The position numbers were made by a program, and so were the translations under genes. Shown here piece after piece: positions 33,698 to 43,751 of a stretch of DNA of 64,000 nucleotides (position 1 is the stretch's first letter; the number at the start of each line of letters is the position of its first letter). The notes under the pieces are model-generated. The model ran no database searches, was not told the DNA's origin, and saw only the letters and a program-made list of their open reading frames with translations. Source of the stretch: Mycolicibacterium confluentis (GTDB taxonomy: Bacteria > Actinomycetota > Actinomycetes > Mycobacteriales > Mycobacteriaceae); assembly GCF_010729895.1 (NCBI RefSeq), contig NZ_AP022612.1, positions 2,232,001-2,296,000 on the forward strand, read 5' to 3'.

Positions 33698-34035
33698 GCG
33701 GAGCCGACGCGACGCCGGGACGGATTGTGCCCGGCGAGATCCTGTTCGCCGATGGCGTCATCCAGCTCAACGCAGGTGCCGACCGTGTGGAGCTTGAGAT
33801 CGTCAACACCGGCGACCGGCCCGTGCAGGTCGGCAGTCACGTGCATCTGCCGCAGGCCAACGGTGCGCTCGACTTCGACCGCACCGCGGCGCACGGGCAT
33901 CGTTTCGACATCCCGGCCGGCACGGCGGTCAGGTTCGAACCCGGTGTGCCGCAGCGCGTGAGCCTCGTGCCGCTGGCAGGAACCCGCGAGGTGCACGGAC
34001 TGAGCCTGACTCCACCAGGAAAGCTGGACGGCTGA
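33694..34035 (+). CDS. ureB: Urease beta subunit
   Basis: 113 residues: a short N-terminal extension then [18 protein letters not shown] and the beta-rich core [18 protein letters not shown] with [14 protein letters not shown]. The ATG overlaps the ureA stop (ATGA), and its stop overlaps the ureC start (TGATG), so the three structural subunits are coupled in translation. About nine residues longer than the M. tuberculosis subunit. Confidence 0.95.
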   Translation: MSGADATPGRIVPGEILFADGVIQLNAGADRVELEIVNTGDRPVQVGSHVHLPQANGALDFDRTAAHGHRFDIPAGTAVRFEPGVPQRVSLVPLAGTREVHGLSLTPPGKLDG

Positions 34036-35756
34036 TGACAGAACTGTCCCGGCAGCGATACGCCGCGCTGTTCGGCCCGACCACGGGCGACCGCATCCGA
34101 CTGGCCGACACCGACCTGCTCATCGAGATCACCGAGGACCGCAGCGGCGGCCCGGGACTCGCAGGTGACGAGGCCGTCTTCGGCGGCGGCAAGGTGCTCC
34201 GCGAGTCGATGGGGCAGAGCCGGGCCACCCGGGCCGACGGCGCGCCCGACACCGTCATCACCGGTGCGGTGATCCTCGACCATTGGGGAATCATCAAGGC
34301 CGACATCGGCATCCGCGACGGCAGGATCGTCGGCATCGGCAAGGCCGGCAATCCCGACATCATGTCGGGGGTGCACCCGAATCTGGTCGTCGGCCCGTCC
34401 ACCGAGATCATCGCGGGTAACGGCAGGATCGTCACCGCGGGCGCCATCGACTGCCACGTGCATCTGATCTGCCCGCAGATCATGGCCGAGGCGCTCGGCG
34501 GCGGCATCACGACGATCATCGCCGGCGGCACCGGGCCCGCTGAGGGCAGCAAGGCCACCACCGTCACGCCGGGCGCATGGCACCTGGCCCGCATGCTGGA
34601 GTCGCTGGACACATGGCCGCTCAACGTCGCGCTGCTCGGCAAGGGCAACACTGTCAGCGCGGAGGCCATGTGGGAGCAGTTGCGCGGCGGCGCAGCGGGT
34701 TTCAAGCTCCACGAGGACTGGGGTACCACGCCGGCCGCGATAGACGCCTGCCTCACGGTGTCCGAGGCGGCGGGCGTGCAGGCCAACATCCACACCGACA
34801 CGCTCAACGAGATGGGCTTCGTCGAGGACACACTGGCCGCCATCAAGGGCCGCTCGATCCACGCCTATCACACCGAGGGTGCGGGCGGCGGCCACGCGCC
34901 CGACATCATCACCGTCGTCAGCCACCCGAACGTGCTGCCGAGTTCGACCAACCCGACTCGGCCGCACACCGTCAACACCCTCGACGAGCACCTCGACATG
35001 TTGATGGTCTGCCATCACCTCAATCCCAGCGTCCCCGAGGATCTGGCGTTCGCGGAGAGCCGGATCCGGCCATCGACGATCGCCGCCGAAGACCTTCTGC
35101 ATGACATCGGCGCGATCTCGATGATCGGCAGCGACGCGCAGGCGATGGGCCGCATCGGCGAGGTCGTGATGCGGACCTGGCAGACCGCACACGTGATGAA
35201 GCTCCGGCGTGGCGCACTGCCGGGAGACGGTGCCGCGGACAACCATCGGGCGCGGCGCTACGTCGCCAAGTACACGATCTGTCCGGCGATCGCCCACGGT
35301 CTGGACGACGAGATCGGGTCGGTCGAGGTGGGCAAACTGGCCGACCTGGTGCTGTGGGAGCCGGCCTTCTTCGGCGTGCGCCCACACGCGGTCCTCAAGG
35401 GCGGCATGATCGCGTGGGCGGCCATGGGGGATGCCAACGCGTCGATCCCGACCCCGCAGCCGGTGCTGCCACGCCCGATGTTCGGCGCCGCCCCGGCGGC
35501 CGCCGCGGCCACCTCGGTGCACTTCGTCGCGCCGCAGGCGATCGAGGACGGGTTGGCCGACCGGCTCGATGTTCGTCGAAAGCTGGTGCCGGTCAAGAAT
35601 GTTCGGCAGGTCGTCAAGGCGCACATGCCGCTCAACGACGCGACGCCGGCGATCGAGGTCGACCCGGACACCTTCACGGTCCGCATCAACGGCGAGGTGT
35701 GGCAGGAGCAGCCCGCCGCGCAACTGCCCATGGCGCAGCGCTATTTCCTGTTCTGA
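34035..35756 (+). CDS. ureC: Urease alpha (catalytic) subunit
   Basis: 573 residues, hydrolysing urea to ammonia and carbamate at a di-nickel centre. The metal-binding first histidines are in [12 protein letters not shown], the carbamylated bridging lysine is in GFKLHEDWG (about residue 224), metal ligands follow in NIHTDTLNE and [14 protein letters not shown], and the mobile-flap histidines are in [13 protein letters not shown] (about residues 327-328). All catalytic residues appear intact. Accessory genes for nickel insertion follow. Confidence 0.97.
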   Translation: MTELSRQRYAALFGPTTGDRIRLADTDLLIEITEDRSGGPGLAGDEAVFGGGKVLRESMGQSRATRADGAPDTVITGAVILDHWGIIKADIGIRDGRIVGIGKAGNPDIMSGVHPNLVVGPSTEIIAGNGRIVTAGAIDCHVHLICPQIMAEALGGGITTIIAGGTGPAEGSKATTVTPGAWHLARMLESLDTWPLNVALLGKGNTVSAEAMWEQLRGGAAGFKLHEDWGTTPAAIDACLTVSEAAGVQANIHTDTLNEMGFVEDTLAAIKGRSIHAYHTEGAGGGHAPDIITVVSHPNVLPSSTNPTRPHTVNTLDEHLDMLMVCHHLNPSVPEDLAFAESRIRPSTIAAEDLLHDIGAISMIGSDAQAMGRIGEVVMRTWQTAHVMKLRRGALPGDGAADNHRARRYVAKYTICPAIAHGLDDEIGSVEVGKLADLVLWEPAFFGVRPHAVLKGGMIAWAAMGDANASIPTPQPVLPRPMFGAAPAAAAATSVHFVAPQAIEDGLADRLDVRRKLVPVKNVRQVVKAHMPLNDATPAIEVDPDTFTVRINGEVWQEQPAAQLPMAQRYFLF

Positions 35757-35767
35757 GAACCCCGACG

Positions 35768-36403
35768 ATGACCAATCTGATCACCCTCCTGACGCTGACG
35801 GATTCGCGGCTGCCCACCGGCGGCCACGTCCACTCCGGCGGAGTCGAGGAGGCCATCGCCAGCGCGCTGGTGGTCGACCTCGGCACGCTGGATGCCTTCC
35901 TGCGCCGCCGGATTCGCACACAGGGCCTGGTCGCCGCCTCGATCGCGGCGGCCGTGCACACCGAACGGCTCGACGTGCACGACGCCGAGGCCGAGACCGA
36001 TGCCCGCACCCCGTCTGCGCCCGCCCGTGCGGCATCGCGCAGTCAGGGCCGCGGCCTGCTTCGGCTGGCGCGGCGGGTGTGGCCGGACGGGAAGTGGGCA
36101 GACCTGCGTCGCGATCCGCACCTGCCGATCGTGGCCGGAATGGTCGGCCGCGTCACCGAACTGACTCCCGCGCACACCGCGATGGTGCTGGTCTACACCA
36201 CGATGACGGGGACCGCGACCGCCGCACAGCGACTGCTGGCGCTCGACCCCGCCGACGTCGCGGCGCTCACGTTCGAACTCGCCGACCTGTGCGAGCAGAC
36301 CGCGGCCGAGGCGGTCACGGGCCTGGCGGATCTGTCCGATCCGCTGCTCGACGTCCTGGCCGAACGGCACGCCCGCCGCGACCGACCGCTGTTCGTGTCC
36401 TGA
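35768..36403 (+). CDS. ureF: Urease accessory protein UreF
   Basis: Cytoplasmic helical protein that joins UreD and UreG on apo-urease and acts in the GTP-dependent nickel insertion step. From ATG 35768 it has 211 residues, as in M. tuberculosis. Family marks: TLTDSRLPTGGHVHSGGVEEA at the N terminus and ASRSQGRGLLRLARRVWP. It starts 11 bases after ureC; a longer open frame back into ureC is rejected. UreE is absent, as is usual for mycobacterial urease operons. Confidence 0.93.
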   Translation: MTNLITLLTLTDSRLPTGGHVHSGGVEEAIASALVVDLGTLDAFLRRRIRTQGLVAASIAAAVHTERLDVHDAEAETDARTPSAPARAASRSQGRGLLRLARRVWPDGKWADLRRDPHLPIVAGMVGRVTELTPAHTAMVLVYTTMTGTATAAQRLLALDPADVAALTFELADLCEQTAAEAVTGLADLSDPLLDVLAERHARRDRPLFVS

Positions 36404-36429
36404 CGAGGTCCTGAAGAGAAGGAATATCC

Positions 36430-37107
36430 ATGCCTCCGCATTTCATCGACGGGAAGCCGCACGACCACGTCGAGCGCCCGCGCCGGGCCCGGCGCCCCGG
36501 GGAACCGCTGCGGATCGGCGTCGGCGGGCCCGTCGGGTCAGGCAAGACCGCACTGGTCGCCGCCTTGTGCCGCACACTGCGCGACGAGTTGTCACTGGCG
36601 GTGCTGACCAACGACATCTACACCACCGAGGATGCCGACTTCCTGCGTCGCCACGCCGTGCTTCCCGACGACCGCATCGCGGCCGTGCAGACCGGCGGAT
36701 GCCCGCACACCGCCATCCGCGACGACATCACCGCCAACCTCGATGCGATCGACGACCTGATCGCGGCCCATGATCACCTCGACCTGATCCTCGTCGAATC
36801 CGGTGGGGACAACCTGACCGCGACGTTCTCCTCGGGCCTGGTCGACGCCCAGATCTTCGTGATCGACGTCGCCGGGGGGGACAAGGTTCCGCGCAAGGGT
36901 GGGCCGGGCGTGACGTTCTCCGATCTGCTGGTCGTCAACAAGACCGACCTGGCCCCGCTGGTGGGTGCCGACCTCGACGTGATGCGCCGCGACGCGGGGG
37001 CCGTGCGGGACGGGCGGCCCACCGTGCTGATCAGCCTGACCGAGGACCCGTCGGCCGCTCTCGTCCGCGCCTGGGTGCATGAACAGTTGAGCGTTCCAGT
37101 ACCGTGA
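36430..37107 (+). CDS. ureG: Urease accessory GTPase UreG
   Basis: 225-residue SIMIBI GTPase that supplies energy and nickel for urease maturation. P-loop [18 protein letters not shown] (residues ~34-51), the conserved nickel-binding CPH in [20 protein letters not shown] and the guanine-specificity VVNKTDL are all present. A histidine- and arginine-rich N-terminal ~30 residues ([13 protein letters not shown]) may help carry nickel. ATG 36430 follows AGAAGGA. Confidence 0.96.
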   Translation: MPPHFIDGKPHDHVERPRRARRPGEPLRIGVGGPVGSGKTALVAALCRTLRDELSLAVLTNDIYTTEDADFLRRHAVLPDDRIAAVQTGGCPHTAIRDDITANLDAIDDLIAAHDHLDLILVESGGDNLTATFSSGLVDAQIFVIDVAGGDKVPRKGGPGVTFSDLLVVNKTDLAPLVGADLDVMRRDAGAVRDGRPTVLISLTEDPSAALVRAWVHEQLSVPVP

Positions 37108-37742
37108 TCGACTCCCGCGTCCTGGTGGTTGCCCGCCGAAACATGTTGCCGCATCTGGAATCCCGCGGCGGCATCGTCGGGCGGATCACGGGCGAGGACA
37201 CCGTGCACCTGGTGTCGGCCACCGCGACGCCGCTGGGCGGGGACACCATCGAGATCCGGGTCGTCGTCGAACCGGGTGCGACGCTCTGCCTGCGCAGCGT
37301 CGCGGCGACCATCGCGCTGCCCGGTCGTGACACCGACACGTCACACTCTAGGATGGCCATCGAGGCCCACGGCGACCTCGACGTGGATCTGCAGCCCACC
37401 GTGGTGGCGGCCACCGCGATGCATCACGCGGATGTCGAGGTGGCGCTTGGCGAGACCGGGACAATCCGTCTGCGCGAACGGGTTCAGGTGGGCCGGACCG
37501 GAGAACGGCAGGGGTTCTGGAGCGGCGGCCTGCGCGTCGACGCGAGCGGTCCCGTGCTGCGGCACCGCGTGCAGATCGGAGCCGGGTCCGTCACCGACGA
37601 CGCCCTGGCGTCACCCCGGGCGTCGGTCAGCGAACTGCACTATCCGGGCGCACCAGCACATCCCGACCCGCGCGCCACCGTGTTGGAACTCGCGGCCGGG
37701 GGAGTGCTGACCACCTGGCAGGGGGATGTGCTGCCCGGCTAG
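37104..37742 (+). CDS. ureD: Urease accessory protein UreD (UreH)
   Basis: 212-residue beta-rich chaperone that binds apo-urease first and receives UreF and UreG. Family features: [21 protein letters not shown] and the [11 protein letters not shown] segment. GTG 37104 overlaps ureG by 4 bases. It is the last operon gene; its 3' end overlaps the converging ndh gene by 4 bases and no separate terminator is visible. Confidence 0.9.
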   Translation: MIDSRVLVVARRNMLPHLESRGGIVGRITGEDTVHLVSATATPLGGDTIEIRVVVEPGATLCLRSVAATIALPGRDTDTSHSRMAIEAHGDLDVDLQPTVVAATAMHHADVEVALGETGTIRLRERVQVGRTGERQGFWSGGLRVDASGPVLRHRVQIGAGSVTDDALASPRASVSELHYPGAPAHPDPRATVLELAAGGVLTTWQGDVLPG

Positions 37743-39109
37743 CTTGCGGCCTTCTCGTCCTCGATCGCCGCCGCGATCTCCTCAAGCTGCTCGATCCGGG
37801 TGCGGGCGAAGGCCTGCTGCTCGGTGATGGTGAGCTGTCCGCGCTGGCGGGCCAGGAACGTCGTGGCCCACGACAGCAGCGTTGCGATCTTGGTCTTGAA
37901 GCCCACCAGGTAGATCAGGTGCAGGAACAGCCATGCCAGCCACGCGATGAATCCGCCGAACTCGAGCTTGCCGACCTGGGCCACCGCGGAGTACTTCGAC
38001 ACCGTGGCCATCGAGCCCTTGTCGAAATACTTGAACGGCTCGCGCGACGCCGGATCGGCACCCTTGAGTTCGGCCTTGATCAGATTTGCGGCGTACTTGC
38101 CGCCCTGGATCGCGCCCTGCGCCTGACCGGGCACACCTTCGACGGCCGCCATATCGCCCACTACGAACACATTCGGGTGACCGGGGATGCTCAGATCGGG
38201 CAGCACCTTGACGCGGCCCGCGCGGTCGAGTTCGACGCCCGACTGCGTGGCGAGGTCCTTGCCCAGCGGGCTCGCGGAGACGCCGGCCGACCAGACCTTG
38301 CACGCCGATTCGATCCGCTTGGTGGTGCCGTCCTTGTACTTGACGGTCAGGCCGTTGCGGTCGACATCGGTCACCATGGCGCCCAACTGGACCTCGACGC
38401 CCAACTTCTCCAACCGCTTCTGCGCCTTGAGACCCAGCTTCGGGCCCATCGGCGGCAGCACCGCGTCGGCACCCTCGACGAGGATGACGTGTGCCTCGGT
38501 CGGATCGATGTGACGGAACGCGCCGCGCAGGGTGTCGTCGGCGAGTTCGGCGATCTGCCCGGCCATCTCGACACCGGTCGGGCCGGCACCGACGACCACG
38601 AACGTCAGCAGCTTCTGGCGGCGCACCGGATCGCTGGAGCGCTCGGCCTGCTCGAAGGCGCCGAGGATGCGGCCACGCAGCTCCAGCGCGTCGTCGATGG
38701 TCTTCATACCGGGCGCCCACTCGGCGAAGTGGTCGTTGCCGAAGTAGGACTGGCCGGCTCCCGCCGCGACGACCAGGGTGTCGTAGGGCGTGCGGTAGGT
38801 GTGGCCGAGCAGCACCGAGTCGACGGTCTGGTGCTCGAGGTCGATGTGGGTGACCTCGCCCAGCAGCACCTGAGCGTTGCGCTGCTTACGCAGGATCAGG
38901 CGCGTGGGCGGTGCGATCTCACCCTCCGAGATGATGCCCGTGGCCACCTGGTACAGCAGCGGCTGGAAGAGGTGATGCGTGGTCTTGGCGATCATCTTGA
39001 TGTCGACGTCGGCACGCTTCAACTTCTTGGTCGCGGTCAGCCCACCGAATCCGGACCCGATGACCACGACCTTATGCCGATCGGTGGGGGTTGCTCCGGG
39101 ATGGCTCAC
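37739..39109 (-). CDS. ndh: Type II NADH dehydrogenase
   Basis: Single-subunit, non-proton-pumping NADH:menaquinone oxidoreductase on the cytoplasmic face of the membrane. The 456-residue protein has FAD-binding VVVIGSGFGGLTATKKLKR at the N terminus, the NADH-binding FVVVGAGPTGVEMAGQIAEL (around residue 175) and a C-terminal membrane-anchoring hydrophobic region (FIAWLAWLFLHLIYLVGF). GTG 39109 has AGGAG 6 bases upstream and gives the length of Rv1854c minus a few residues; an 11-codon longer frame is rejected. Confidence 0.95.
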   Translation of the reverse strand: MSHPGATPTDRHKVVVIGSGFGGLTATKKLKRADVDIKMIAKTTHHLFQPLLYQVATGIISEGEIAPPTRLILRKQRNAQVLLGEVTHIDLEHQTVDSVLLGHTYRTPYDTLVVAAGAGQSYFGNDHFAEWAPGMKTIDDALELRGRILGAFEQAERSSDPVRRQKLLTFVVVGAGPTGVEMAGQIAELADDTLRGAFRHIDPTEAHVILVEGADAVLPPMGPKLGLKAQKRLEKLGVEVQLGAMVTDVDRNGLTVKYKDGTTKRIESACKVWSAGVSASPLGKDLATQSGVELDRAGRVKVLPDLSIPGHPNVFVVGDMAAVEGVPGQAQGAIQGGKYAANLIKAELKGADPASREPFKYFDKGSMATVSKYSAVAQVGKLEFGGFIAWLAWLFLHLIYLVGFKTKIATLLSWATTFLARQRGQLTITEQQAFARTRIEQLEEIAAAIEDEKAAS

Positions 39110-39210
39110 TGTTTGCTCCTCGACGGGGACACATCGGTACAACGTCTACCGTAGTCGCCCGTTTCCCGAAGGGCGCGGCGGTATCGGTGAGATCGGCCAC
39201 CCGCGGCGCC

Positions 39211-40128
39211 TCAGAAGGGCAGGACGGCCTTCAGAGCGGCGCCGAGTTGCGTGAGAACTCCGGGCTCATAGGTCTTCAGGTTGAAGATGACACCCGTGGC
39301 GCCCGCATCGAAGACCTTGGCCTTGACCTGCTCGGCGATGGCCTCCGCGCCGCCGGCCACGGTGTTGCCACGGGCCCCCTCGGGAATGTCGTCGGGAGAA
39401 CGCTTCTCGTCGGCGATCACCGTGATCAGCATGCTGGTCTCCAGCGTGGCCGGGTCGCGGTCGATGTCCTCACAGCGCTGTCTGACGACGTCGACCTTGC
39501 CCGCCAGCTGATCGAACGACGTGATCAGGTTGAGGTGGTCGAAGTGCCGGGCCGCCAGTGGGATGGTCTTCTTCTCGCCGCTGCCGCCGATCATGAGCGG
39601 AATGTGTTCGCGGTAGCGGGGATTGGCCACCGCGTCCTTGGTGCGGTAGTACCTGCCCTCGACGGTGGGTCGCTCGCCCGCAAGCATCGGCAGGATGATC
39701 TGCAGTGCCTCGCCGAGCTTGTTGAAACGCTCCGTGAAGGTGCCGAATTCGAAGCCCAGCTGCTCGTGTTCGAGTTCGAACCACCCCGTGCCGATGCCGA
39801 GGACGGCGCGCCCGGCGCTGATCACATCCAGCGTGGTGATGGCCTTGGCCAGCAGGGTCGGATTGCGGTAGGAGTTGCCAGTGACCAGCGTGCCCAGTTG
39901 CACGTTCTGCGTCGCGGCAGCCAGCGCACCCAGGGCCGTGTAGGCCTCGAGCATCGGCTCCTCGGGGGCGCCGAGCATGGGCAGCTGATAGAAGTGGTCC
40001 ATCAGGAAGACCGCGTCGAAGCCCGCGGAGTCGGCCTCTTGGGCCTGTGCGATGACGGTGGGGAAGAGCTTCTCGACGCCGGTGCCGTAGGAGAAGTTCG
40101 GGATCTGATAGCCGAGTTTGATCGTCAC
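39211..40128 (-). CDS. LLM-class (luciferase-like) oxidoreductase, probably F420-dependent (Rv1855c-like)
   Basis: The 305-residue TIM-barrel protein starts KLGYQIPNFSYG and contains FDAVFLMDHFYQLPML, QLGTLVTGNSYRNPTLLAK and AVLGIGTGWFELEHEQLGFEFG, the set of motifs seen in mycobacterial F420- or FMN-dependent luciferase-like enzymes. The substrate is not known. GTG 40128. It lies between ndh and an SDR gene on the same strand, which matches Rv1855c. Confidence 0.87.
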   Translation of the reverse strand: MTIKLGYQIPNFSYGTGVEKLFPTVIAQAQEADSAGFDAVFLMDHFYQLPMLGAPEEPMLEAYTALGALAAATQNVQLGTLVTGNSYRNPTLLAKAITTLDVISAGRAVLGIGTGWFELEHEQLGFEFGTFTERFNKLGEALQIILPMLAGERPTVEGRYYRTKDAVANPRYREHIPLMIGGSGEKKTIPLAARHFDHLNLITSFDQLAGKVDVVRQRCEDIDRDPATLETSMLITVIADEKRSPDDIPEGARGNTVAGGAEAIAEQVKAKVFDAGATGVIFNLKTYEPGVLTQLGAALKAVLPF

Positions 40129-40215
40129 ATCTCGACGTTATCGAAGAAGCGTCCACCGCCGTCGGCGAGTTCGCTTCTCGCAGAAGCTGCGCAGTGTGGG
40201 AATAAAGTCCGCAGG

Positions 40216-40893
40216 TCAGCCGAAGTGGGCCGGGGCGCCGCTGCTGACGTGCAGCGTCTGGCCCGTGATGTGGCGCGCCGACGAGGTCGTCAGGAACAGC
40301 GCCATGCGGGCGATCTCGGCGGCCACTGACGGTGACGGCGTGGTCAGGCCGTCGTAGGTGCTGTCAGTGCCGCGCCCGGTGGCCACGACGTTGACGGTGA
40401 TGCCGCGGGTGCCCCAGTGCTCGGCCTGGCCCTGGGTCCAGTCCGCCAGTGCGGCCTTGATGGCCGAGTCGGCGGTGCCGCCACGCGGTGTCTCGGGGAC
40501 GACGCTGATGATGGCGCCGCCCGAGCGCAGGTGATCGCCGATGGTCTGCAGGGTCAACACCGGTGCCAGCACAGCGGCATCCACGGCGTTGTGCCATGCG
40601 GCAACCTGCTCGGCAAGGGAGAAGGTGCGTGGGTCGCCGGCCTGGTAGCGCGGAGCCGGGACGTTGACGATGGTGTCGAGGTGGTGCGGGAACTGCGTGC
40701 GGGCCTCGGCCATGCTCACGGGGTCGGTCGGATCGCACACGACGGACGTGATCTCAAGTTCCTTGGCAGCGATCTCGAGTTCGTCGCGGCGTGCCCCAGA
40801 GATCACCACGTTGTGTCCGGCGTCGCGGAATCCCTCCGCCACCGCACGACCCAGTTCGGTGTCTCCGCCGGTGACCAGCACCTCCATCGTCAT
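40216..40893 (-). CDS. Short-chain dehydrogenase/reductase-like protein (Rv1856c-like)
   Basis: 225-residue SDR fold: nucleotide motif EVLVTGGDTELGRAVAEG has a changed glycine pattern (TGGxxxLG, not TGxxxGIG), and the usual catalytic Tyr-x-x-x-Lys is not obvious; the equivalent region reads TADSAIKAALADWTQGQ, with the tyrosine replaced. It may therefore be a divergent SDR with weak or no redox activity. ATG 40893; ATG 40887 is an alternative. A TACTG-ga-CAGTA dyad lies 63 bases upstream. Confidence 0.75.
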   Translation of the reverse strand: MTMEVLVTGGDTELGRAVAEGFRDAGHNVVISGARRDELEIAAKELEITSVVCDPTDPVSMAEARTQFPHHLDTIVNVPAPRYQAGDPRTFSLAEQVAAWHNAVDAAVLAPVLTLQTIGDHLRSGGAIISVVPETPRGGTADSAIKAALADWTQGQAEHWGTRGITVNVVATGRGTDSTYDGLTTPSPSVAAEIARMALFLTTSSARHITGQTLHVSSGAPAHFG

Positions 40894-40955
40894 GCCCTCT
40901 CCTCGAGTGTTCGCCGTTGAACCCCACGCGGGACGGCGTCGACCGTGCTCGATGT

Positions 40956-40967
40956 TACTGGACAGTA
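40956..40967. promoter_or_regulatory. TACTG-ga-CAGTA dyad, possible repressor site
   Basis: Perfect 5+5 inverted repeat with a 2-base centre, 63 bases upstream of the SDR start. TetR-family repressors often bind such sites, but no cognate regulator gene is adjacent. Short enough to occur by chance. Confidence 0.3.
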
Positions 40968-41144
40968 GCTATGCGGCGAAACTCAACGCGGGCACGCTTC
41001 GGCCACGATCTGGCTGGACGGCGCACCGGGTCCCCGGGCGCGGCGGCAAAGCTGCTGGTGGAGACGACGCTGAGGCAGCGGCATCAGGGGCGACGAGACT
41101 CTGCGCACGTTGGGCTCGGACGGGTGTGTGTGACCCGCCGTGGC

Positions 41145-41162
41145 GCGTGTCGGCCGACACGC
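41145..41162. promoter_or_regulatory. 18-bp perfect palindrome upstream of apa
   Basis: GCGTGTCGGCCGACACGC reads the same on both strands over all 18 bases and lies 54 bases before the apa ATG, in the usual operator/promoter zone. Its protein partner is unknown. Confidence 0.45.
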
Positions 41163-41215
41163 ATCGTGAGCAGTACACACTTGCGTCACGGCGGTAACAC
41201 GGTAGGTTCGTCGCC

Positions 41216-42220
41216 ATGAGTCAGCCTGACTTCACCCCGACGCGGCGCGTCCGCCTGCAGAGGTCGTTGGCGGTCGCCGCAGCCTCCAGCATGGGCGTCG
41301 TGACACTGGTATTTCCCGCCGTGGCGCACGCCGAGCCTGTGCCGCCGCCCCCGCCGCCAGGCACCGAGGCCCCGCCGGCACCGGCAGGCCCGCCCGCGCC
41401 TGCGCCGGCCGATCCGAACGCGCCTGCGACTGCGGCTGCCGATCCGGCCGCTCCCGCGCCGCCGCCGGCAGACCCCAACGCTCCACCGCCCGCGCCGGTC
41501 GATCCGGCCGCTCCTGCGCCGGCACCCGAGCCTGAGCCGGGCCGGGTGGACAACGCCGCGGGTGGCTTCAGCTACGTCGTACCCGCAGGCTGGGTCGTCG
41601 GTGACGCCAGTCGGCTGAACTACGGCCAGGCGCTGCTGACCAAGGAGACCGGACCGGCGCAGCCGGGCCAACCCGCCCCCACGTCGACCGACACCAGCAT
41701 CCTGCTGGGCCGACTGGACCTGAAGCTGTTCGCCGGCGCCGAACCGGACAACGCCAAGGCCGCCGTGCGTCTGGCCTCCGACATGGGCGAGTTCTTCATG
41801 CCGTTCGCCGGCACCCGCGTCAACCAGCAGAGCGGTGCGCTGAATGCCAACGGCCTGCCCGGGGCCTTCTCGTCCTACGACGTGAAGTTCACCGACAGTG
41901 CCAAGCCCAACGGCCAGATCTGGGCCGGCGTCGTGGGCTCCGCCGCGGTCAACGCGCCGCGCGGCCAGCGCAACGAGCGCTGGTTCGTGGTGTGGTTGGG
42001 CACCGACAAGGACCCGATCGACAAGGCCGCCGCCGAGGCGCTGGCCAACTCGATCCGGCCGTGGGCGCCGCCCCCGCCACCCCCGCCGGCCGCCGTCGAC
42101 CCGAACGCACCGGCGCCGGAACCCGATCCGAACGCACCCGCGCCGGTGCCGGGTCGCAACCCGGTCGGTGTCCCGATCCCGGTGGAGACTCCCGTCCCCG
42201 AGATGATGCCGCCGGCCTGA
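41216..42220 (+). CDS. apa: Alanine/proline-rich secreted glycoprotein Apa (Rv1860-like)
   Basis: Secreted, O-mannosylated antigen known as Apa, MPT32 or fibronectin-attachment protein. The 334-residue precursor has a twin-arginine-like basic start and a Sec signal peptide ending AHA at residue 39. The mature N terminus is a Pro/Ala-rich repeat (PPPPPPG, DPNAPA and DPAAPA units), then a globular domain (~residues 105-285; [32 protein letters not shown]) and a Pro-rich tail. The Pro/Thr-Ala stretches are the expected mannosylation zones. A strong hairpin follows the gene. Confidence 0.93.
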   Translation: MSQPDFTPTRRVRLQRSLAVAAASSMGVVTLVFPAVAHAEPVPPPPPPGTEAPPAPAGPPAPAPADPNAPATAAADPAAPAPPPADPNAPPPAPVDPAAPAPAPEPEPGRVDNAAGGFSYVVPAGWVVGDASRLNYGQALLTKETGPAQPGQPAPTSTDTSILLGRLDLKLFAGAEPDNAKAAVRLASDMGEFFMPFAGTRVNQQSGALNANGLPGAFSSYDVKFTDSAKPNGQIWAGVVGSAAVNAPRGQRNERWFVVWLGTDKDPIDKAAAEALANSIRPWAPPPPPPPAAVDPNAPAPEPDPNAPAPVPGRNPVGVPIPVETPVPEMMPPA

Positions 42221-42239
42221 GCCGCGCAAGCCAACCGAA

Positions 42240-42272
42240 GCGAGCCCCGACCTGCCAAAGGTCGGGGCTCGC
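42240..42272 (+). terminator. Hairpin terminator after apa
   Basis: A perfect 14-bp stem GCGAGCCCCGACCT (42240-42253) pairs with 42259-42272 around a 5-base GCCAA loop, 20 bases after the apa stop. No T-run follows; such L- or I-shaped hairpins are typical mycobacterial intrinsic terminators. Confidence 0.8.
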
Positions 42273-42377
42273 TGCTGTCATCGTTCCCGTAATGCTGGCC
42301 AAATCGTTACCCGCAGCCGGTATATGTGGGGAGTGACCCGCCGTTGAAGCGGCGGGTATGACGACGAGGAGATCCTG

Positions 42378-42698
42378 ATGGACACAGTGCTCGTTTCACA
42401 CCTGGCGTCGAACGTCGAGTTCCTGGCGCGATCCTCGACACTGACGAGTGTGGGTTGGATCGGCTACATCATCATCGGTGCGCTCGCGGGCTGGATCGCG
42501 AGCAAGATCGTGAAGGGCGCCGGATCAGGCATCCTGCTCAACATCGTGATCGGCATCGTGGGCGCCCTCATCGGCGGCTTCCTGCTCAGCTTCTTCCTCG
42601 ACACCGCCAGTGGCGGATGGTGGTTCACGCTGTTCACCGCGATCCTGGGCTCGGTGATCCTGCTCTGGATCGTCGCCAAGGTTCGCACCAAGTCCTAG
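42378..42698 (+). CDS. GlsB/YeaQ/YmgE-family small membrane protein (Rv1861-like)
   Basis: The 106-residue protein has a ~25-residue N-terminal part and three membrane helices: GWIGYIIIGALAGWIASKIV, ILLNIVIGIVGALIGGFLL and WWFTLFTAILGSVILLWIV. The glycine-rich pattern is that of the transglycosylase-associated (GlsB) family, linked to stress responses, with no proven enzymatic role. ATG 42378 follows GAGGAG. The 3' end overlaps the converging nitroreductase-like gene by 4 bases. Confidence 0.88.
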   Translation: MDTVLVSHLASNVEFLARSSTLTSVGWIGYIIIGALAGWIASKIVKGAGSGILLNIVIGIVGALIGGFLLSFFLDTASGGWWFTLFTAILGSVILLWIVAKVRTKS

Positions 42699-43687
42699 CT
42701 GAGGACGATCGGCGACCCGTCGAGCCGGCTGACCACATCGGTCAGCGGCCGGCGGGGTGTCGCCGGCAGGGGATCGGCGTTCAACGGCGCCCACCCGACC
42801 CGCAGCAGCATCTGCGGGATGCAGTCCCGGTCCAGGACCGTGGTGCGCACCAGTTCACGGGTCTCGGCGATCTCCAGTGGCTCGGTGATCGGGCAGCTCG
42901 ACAGGCCGAGTGCGGTGGCGGTCAACAGCACCACGCCCGTCGCCTCGCCGGCGCGCAGCACCGCGAGCGGGTCGTCGGTCGCGGTGCCCAGGGCCAGCAC
43001 CACGCCCGCATCGGTTTCGGGTGCCGCACCCTCGGGCTGCGGCAGCACCGGATTGGCGAACGCGCGGGCCGGCAGCGTCGAATGTGGGGCGGCCGGCGGC
43101 GTATTGCGCGCCGGTACACCGGCCAGCGCGCCGTAGCGACCGCTCCACTGCGACAGTTCGATCAGGTATTCGGTGTCGTCGGCATGGCGATGCATGGCCT
43201 CCAAGATGACGGTTGCGAGGCGTTCTGGTGCCGCCACCCGGCGCAGCATGACGCCGCTGCGTGCGGCCCGCGAGGACATCAGCGCGATGTCGCCCGCAGG
43301 CACGGGCCACGAGCTGTAGAGCCGCCGGTCGGTGCGTCGCCGGGGTATCGCGGCGGCCAACGCGATGTCCTGCTCGCTGGCGGTGCTCGCGGAGATCTCA
43401 ATGCTGGCCAGATGATCTGGGTTCGCCGAGTTCGGCATGCGATGCACATGGGCCTGCCAACCGAGCGCCGCCAAGGCCACGGTGAAGTGCTGCAGCGCCG
43501 CGCCGCAGCTGAGGATCAGGTCGCGCCGCTGCGGATCGATGTGCGGCAGGTGGTGCGTCGAATCGGCATAGAGGTGCACACCCTCGTCCCCGAGGCGCCA
43601 CAACCACGGCTGCGTGTTGTGGACCGACGGTGCGCGCTGAGCCAGTGCAAGGGCAGCCAGGACAGTGGCTTCGTCTGGCAGGTTCAT
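42695..43687 (-). CDS. Acg-type nitroreductase-fold protein
   Basis: 330 residues from ATG 43687, the size of the mycobacterial Acg family (Rv2032, Rv3127, Rv3131). Typical parts are [21 protein letters not shown] at the N terminus, [26 protein letters not shown] and the late [14 protein letters not shown] with [11 protein letters not shown]. The family has a duplicated nitroreductase fold and may store or bind flavin; it is usually induced by hypoxia through DosR. Between Rv1861- and Rv1862-like genes, it has no counterpart at this place in M. tuberculosis. Confidence 0.82.
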   Translation of the reverse strand: MNLPDEATVLAALALAQRAPSVHNTQPWLWRLGDEGVHLYADSTHHLPHIDPQRRDLILSCGAALQHFTVALAALGWQAHVHRMPNSANPDHLASIEISASTASEQDIALAAAIPRRRTDRRLYSSWPVPAGDIALMSSRAARSGVMLRRVAAPERLATVILEAMHRHADDTEYLIELSQWSGRYGALAGVPARNTPPAAPHSTLPARAFANPVLPQPEGAAPETDAGVVLALGTATDDPLAVLRAGEATGVVLLTATALGLSSCPITEPLEIAETRELVRTTVLDRDCIPQMLLRVGWAPLNADPLPATPRRPLTDVVSRLDGSPIVLS

Positions 43688-43751
43688 ACGTCCACGATGG
43701 CACCGCCGACCACGCGTTCGGCACCGCACAATGGCCCGAACCCGGTGGCCA

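Larger units (their letters stand above)
40894..41215. other. 322-base divergent intergenic region
   Basis: It separates the SDR gene (minus) from apa (plus), at the place where M. tuberculosis has modABC. It contains the dyad at 40956-40967 and the palindrome at 41145-41162. A frame from 40917 to 41219 is open but arginine-rich, unlike any family I know, and has no ribosome-binding site, so I do not call it. No remnants of modA-C were recognised. Confidence 0.5.

Noticed and set aside
33837..35723. A 628-codon minus-strand frame opposite ureC
   Set aside because: Shadow of ureC with low-complexity composition.
40917..41219. A 100-codon frame in the SDR-apa intergenic region
   Set aside because: Arg-rich, no ribosome-binding site, no family resemblance, and it covers the apa promoter palindrome.
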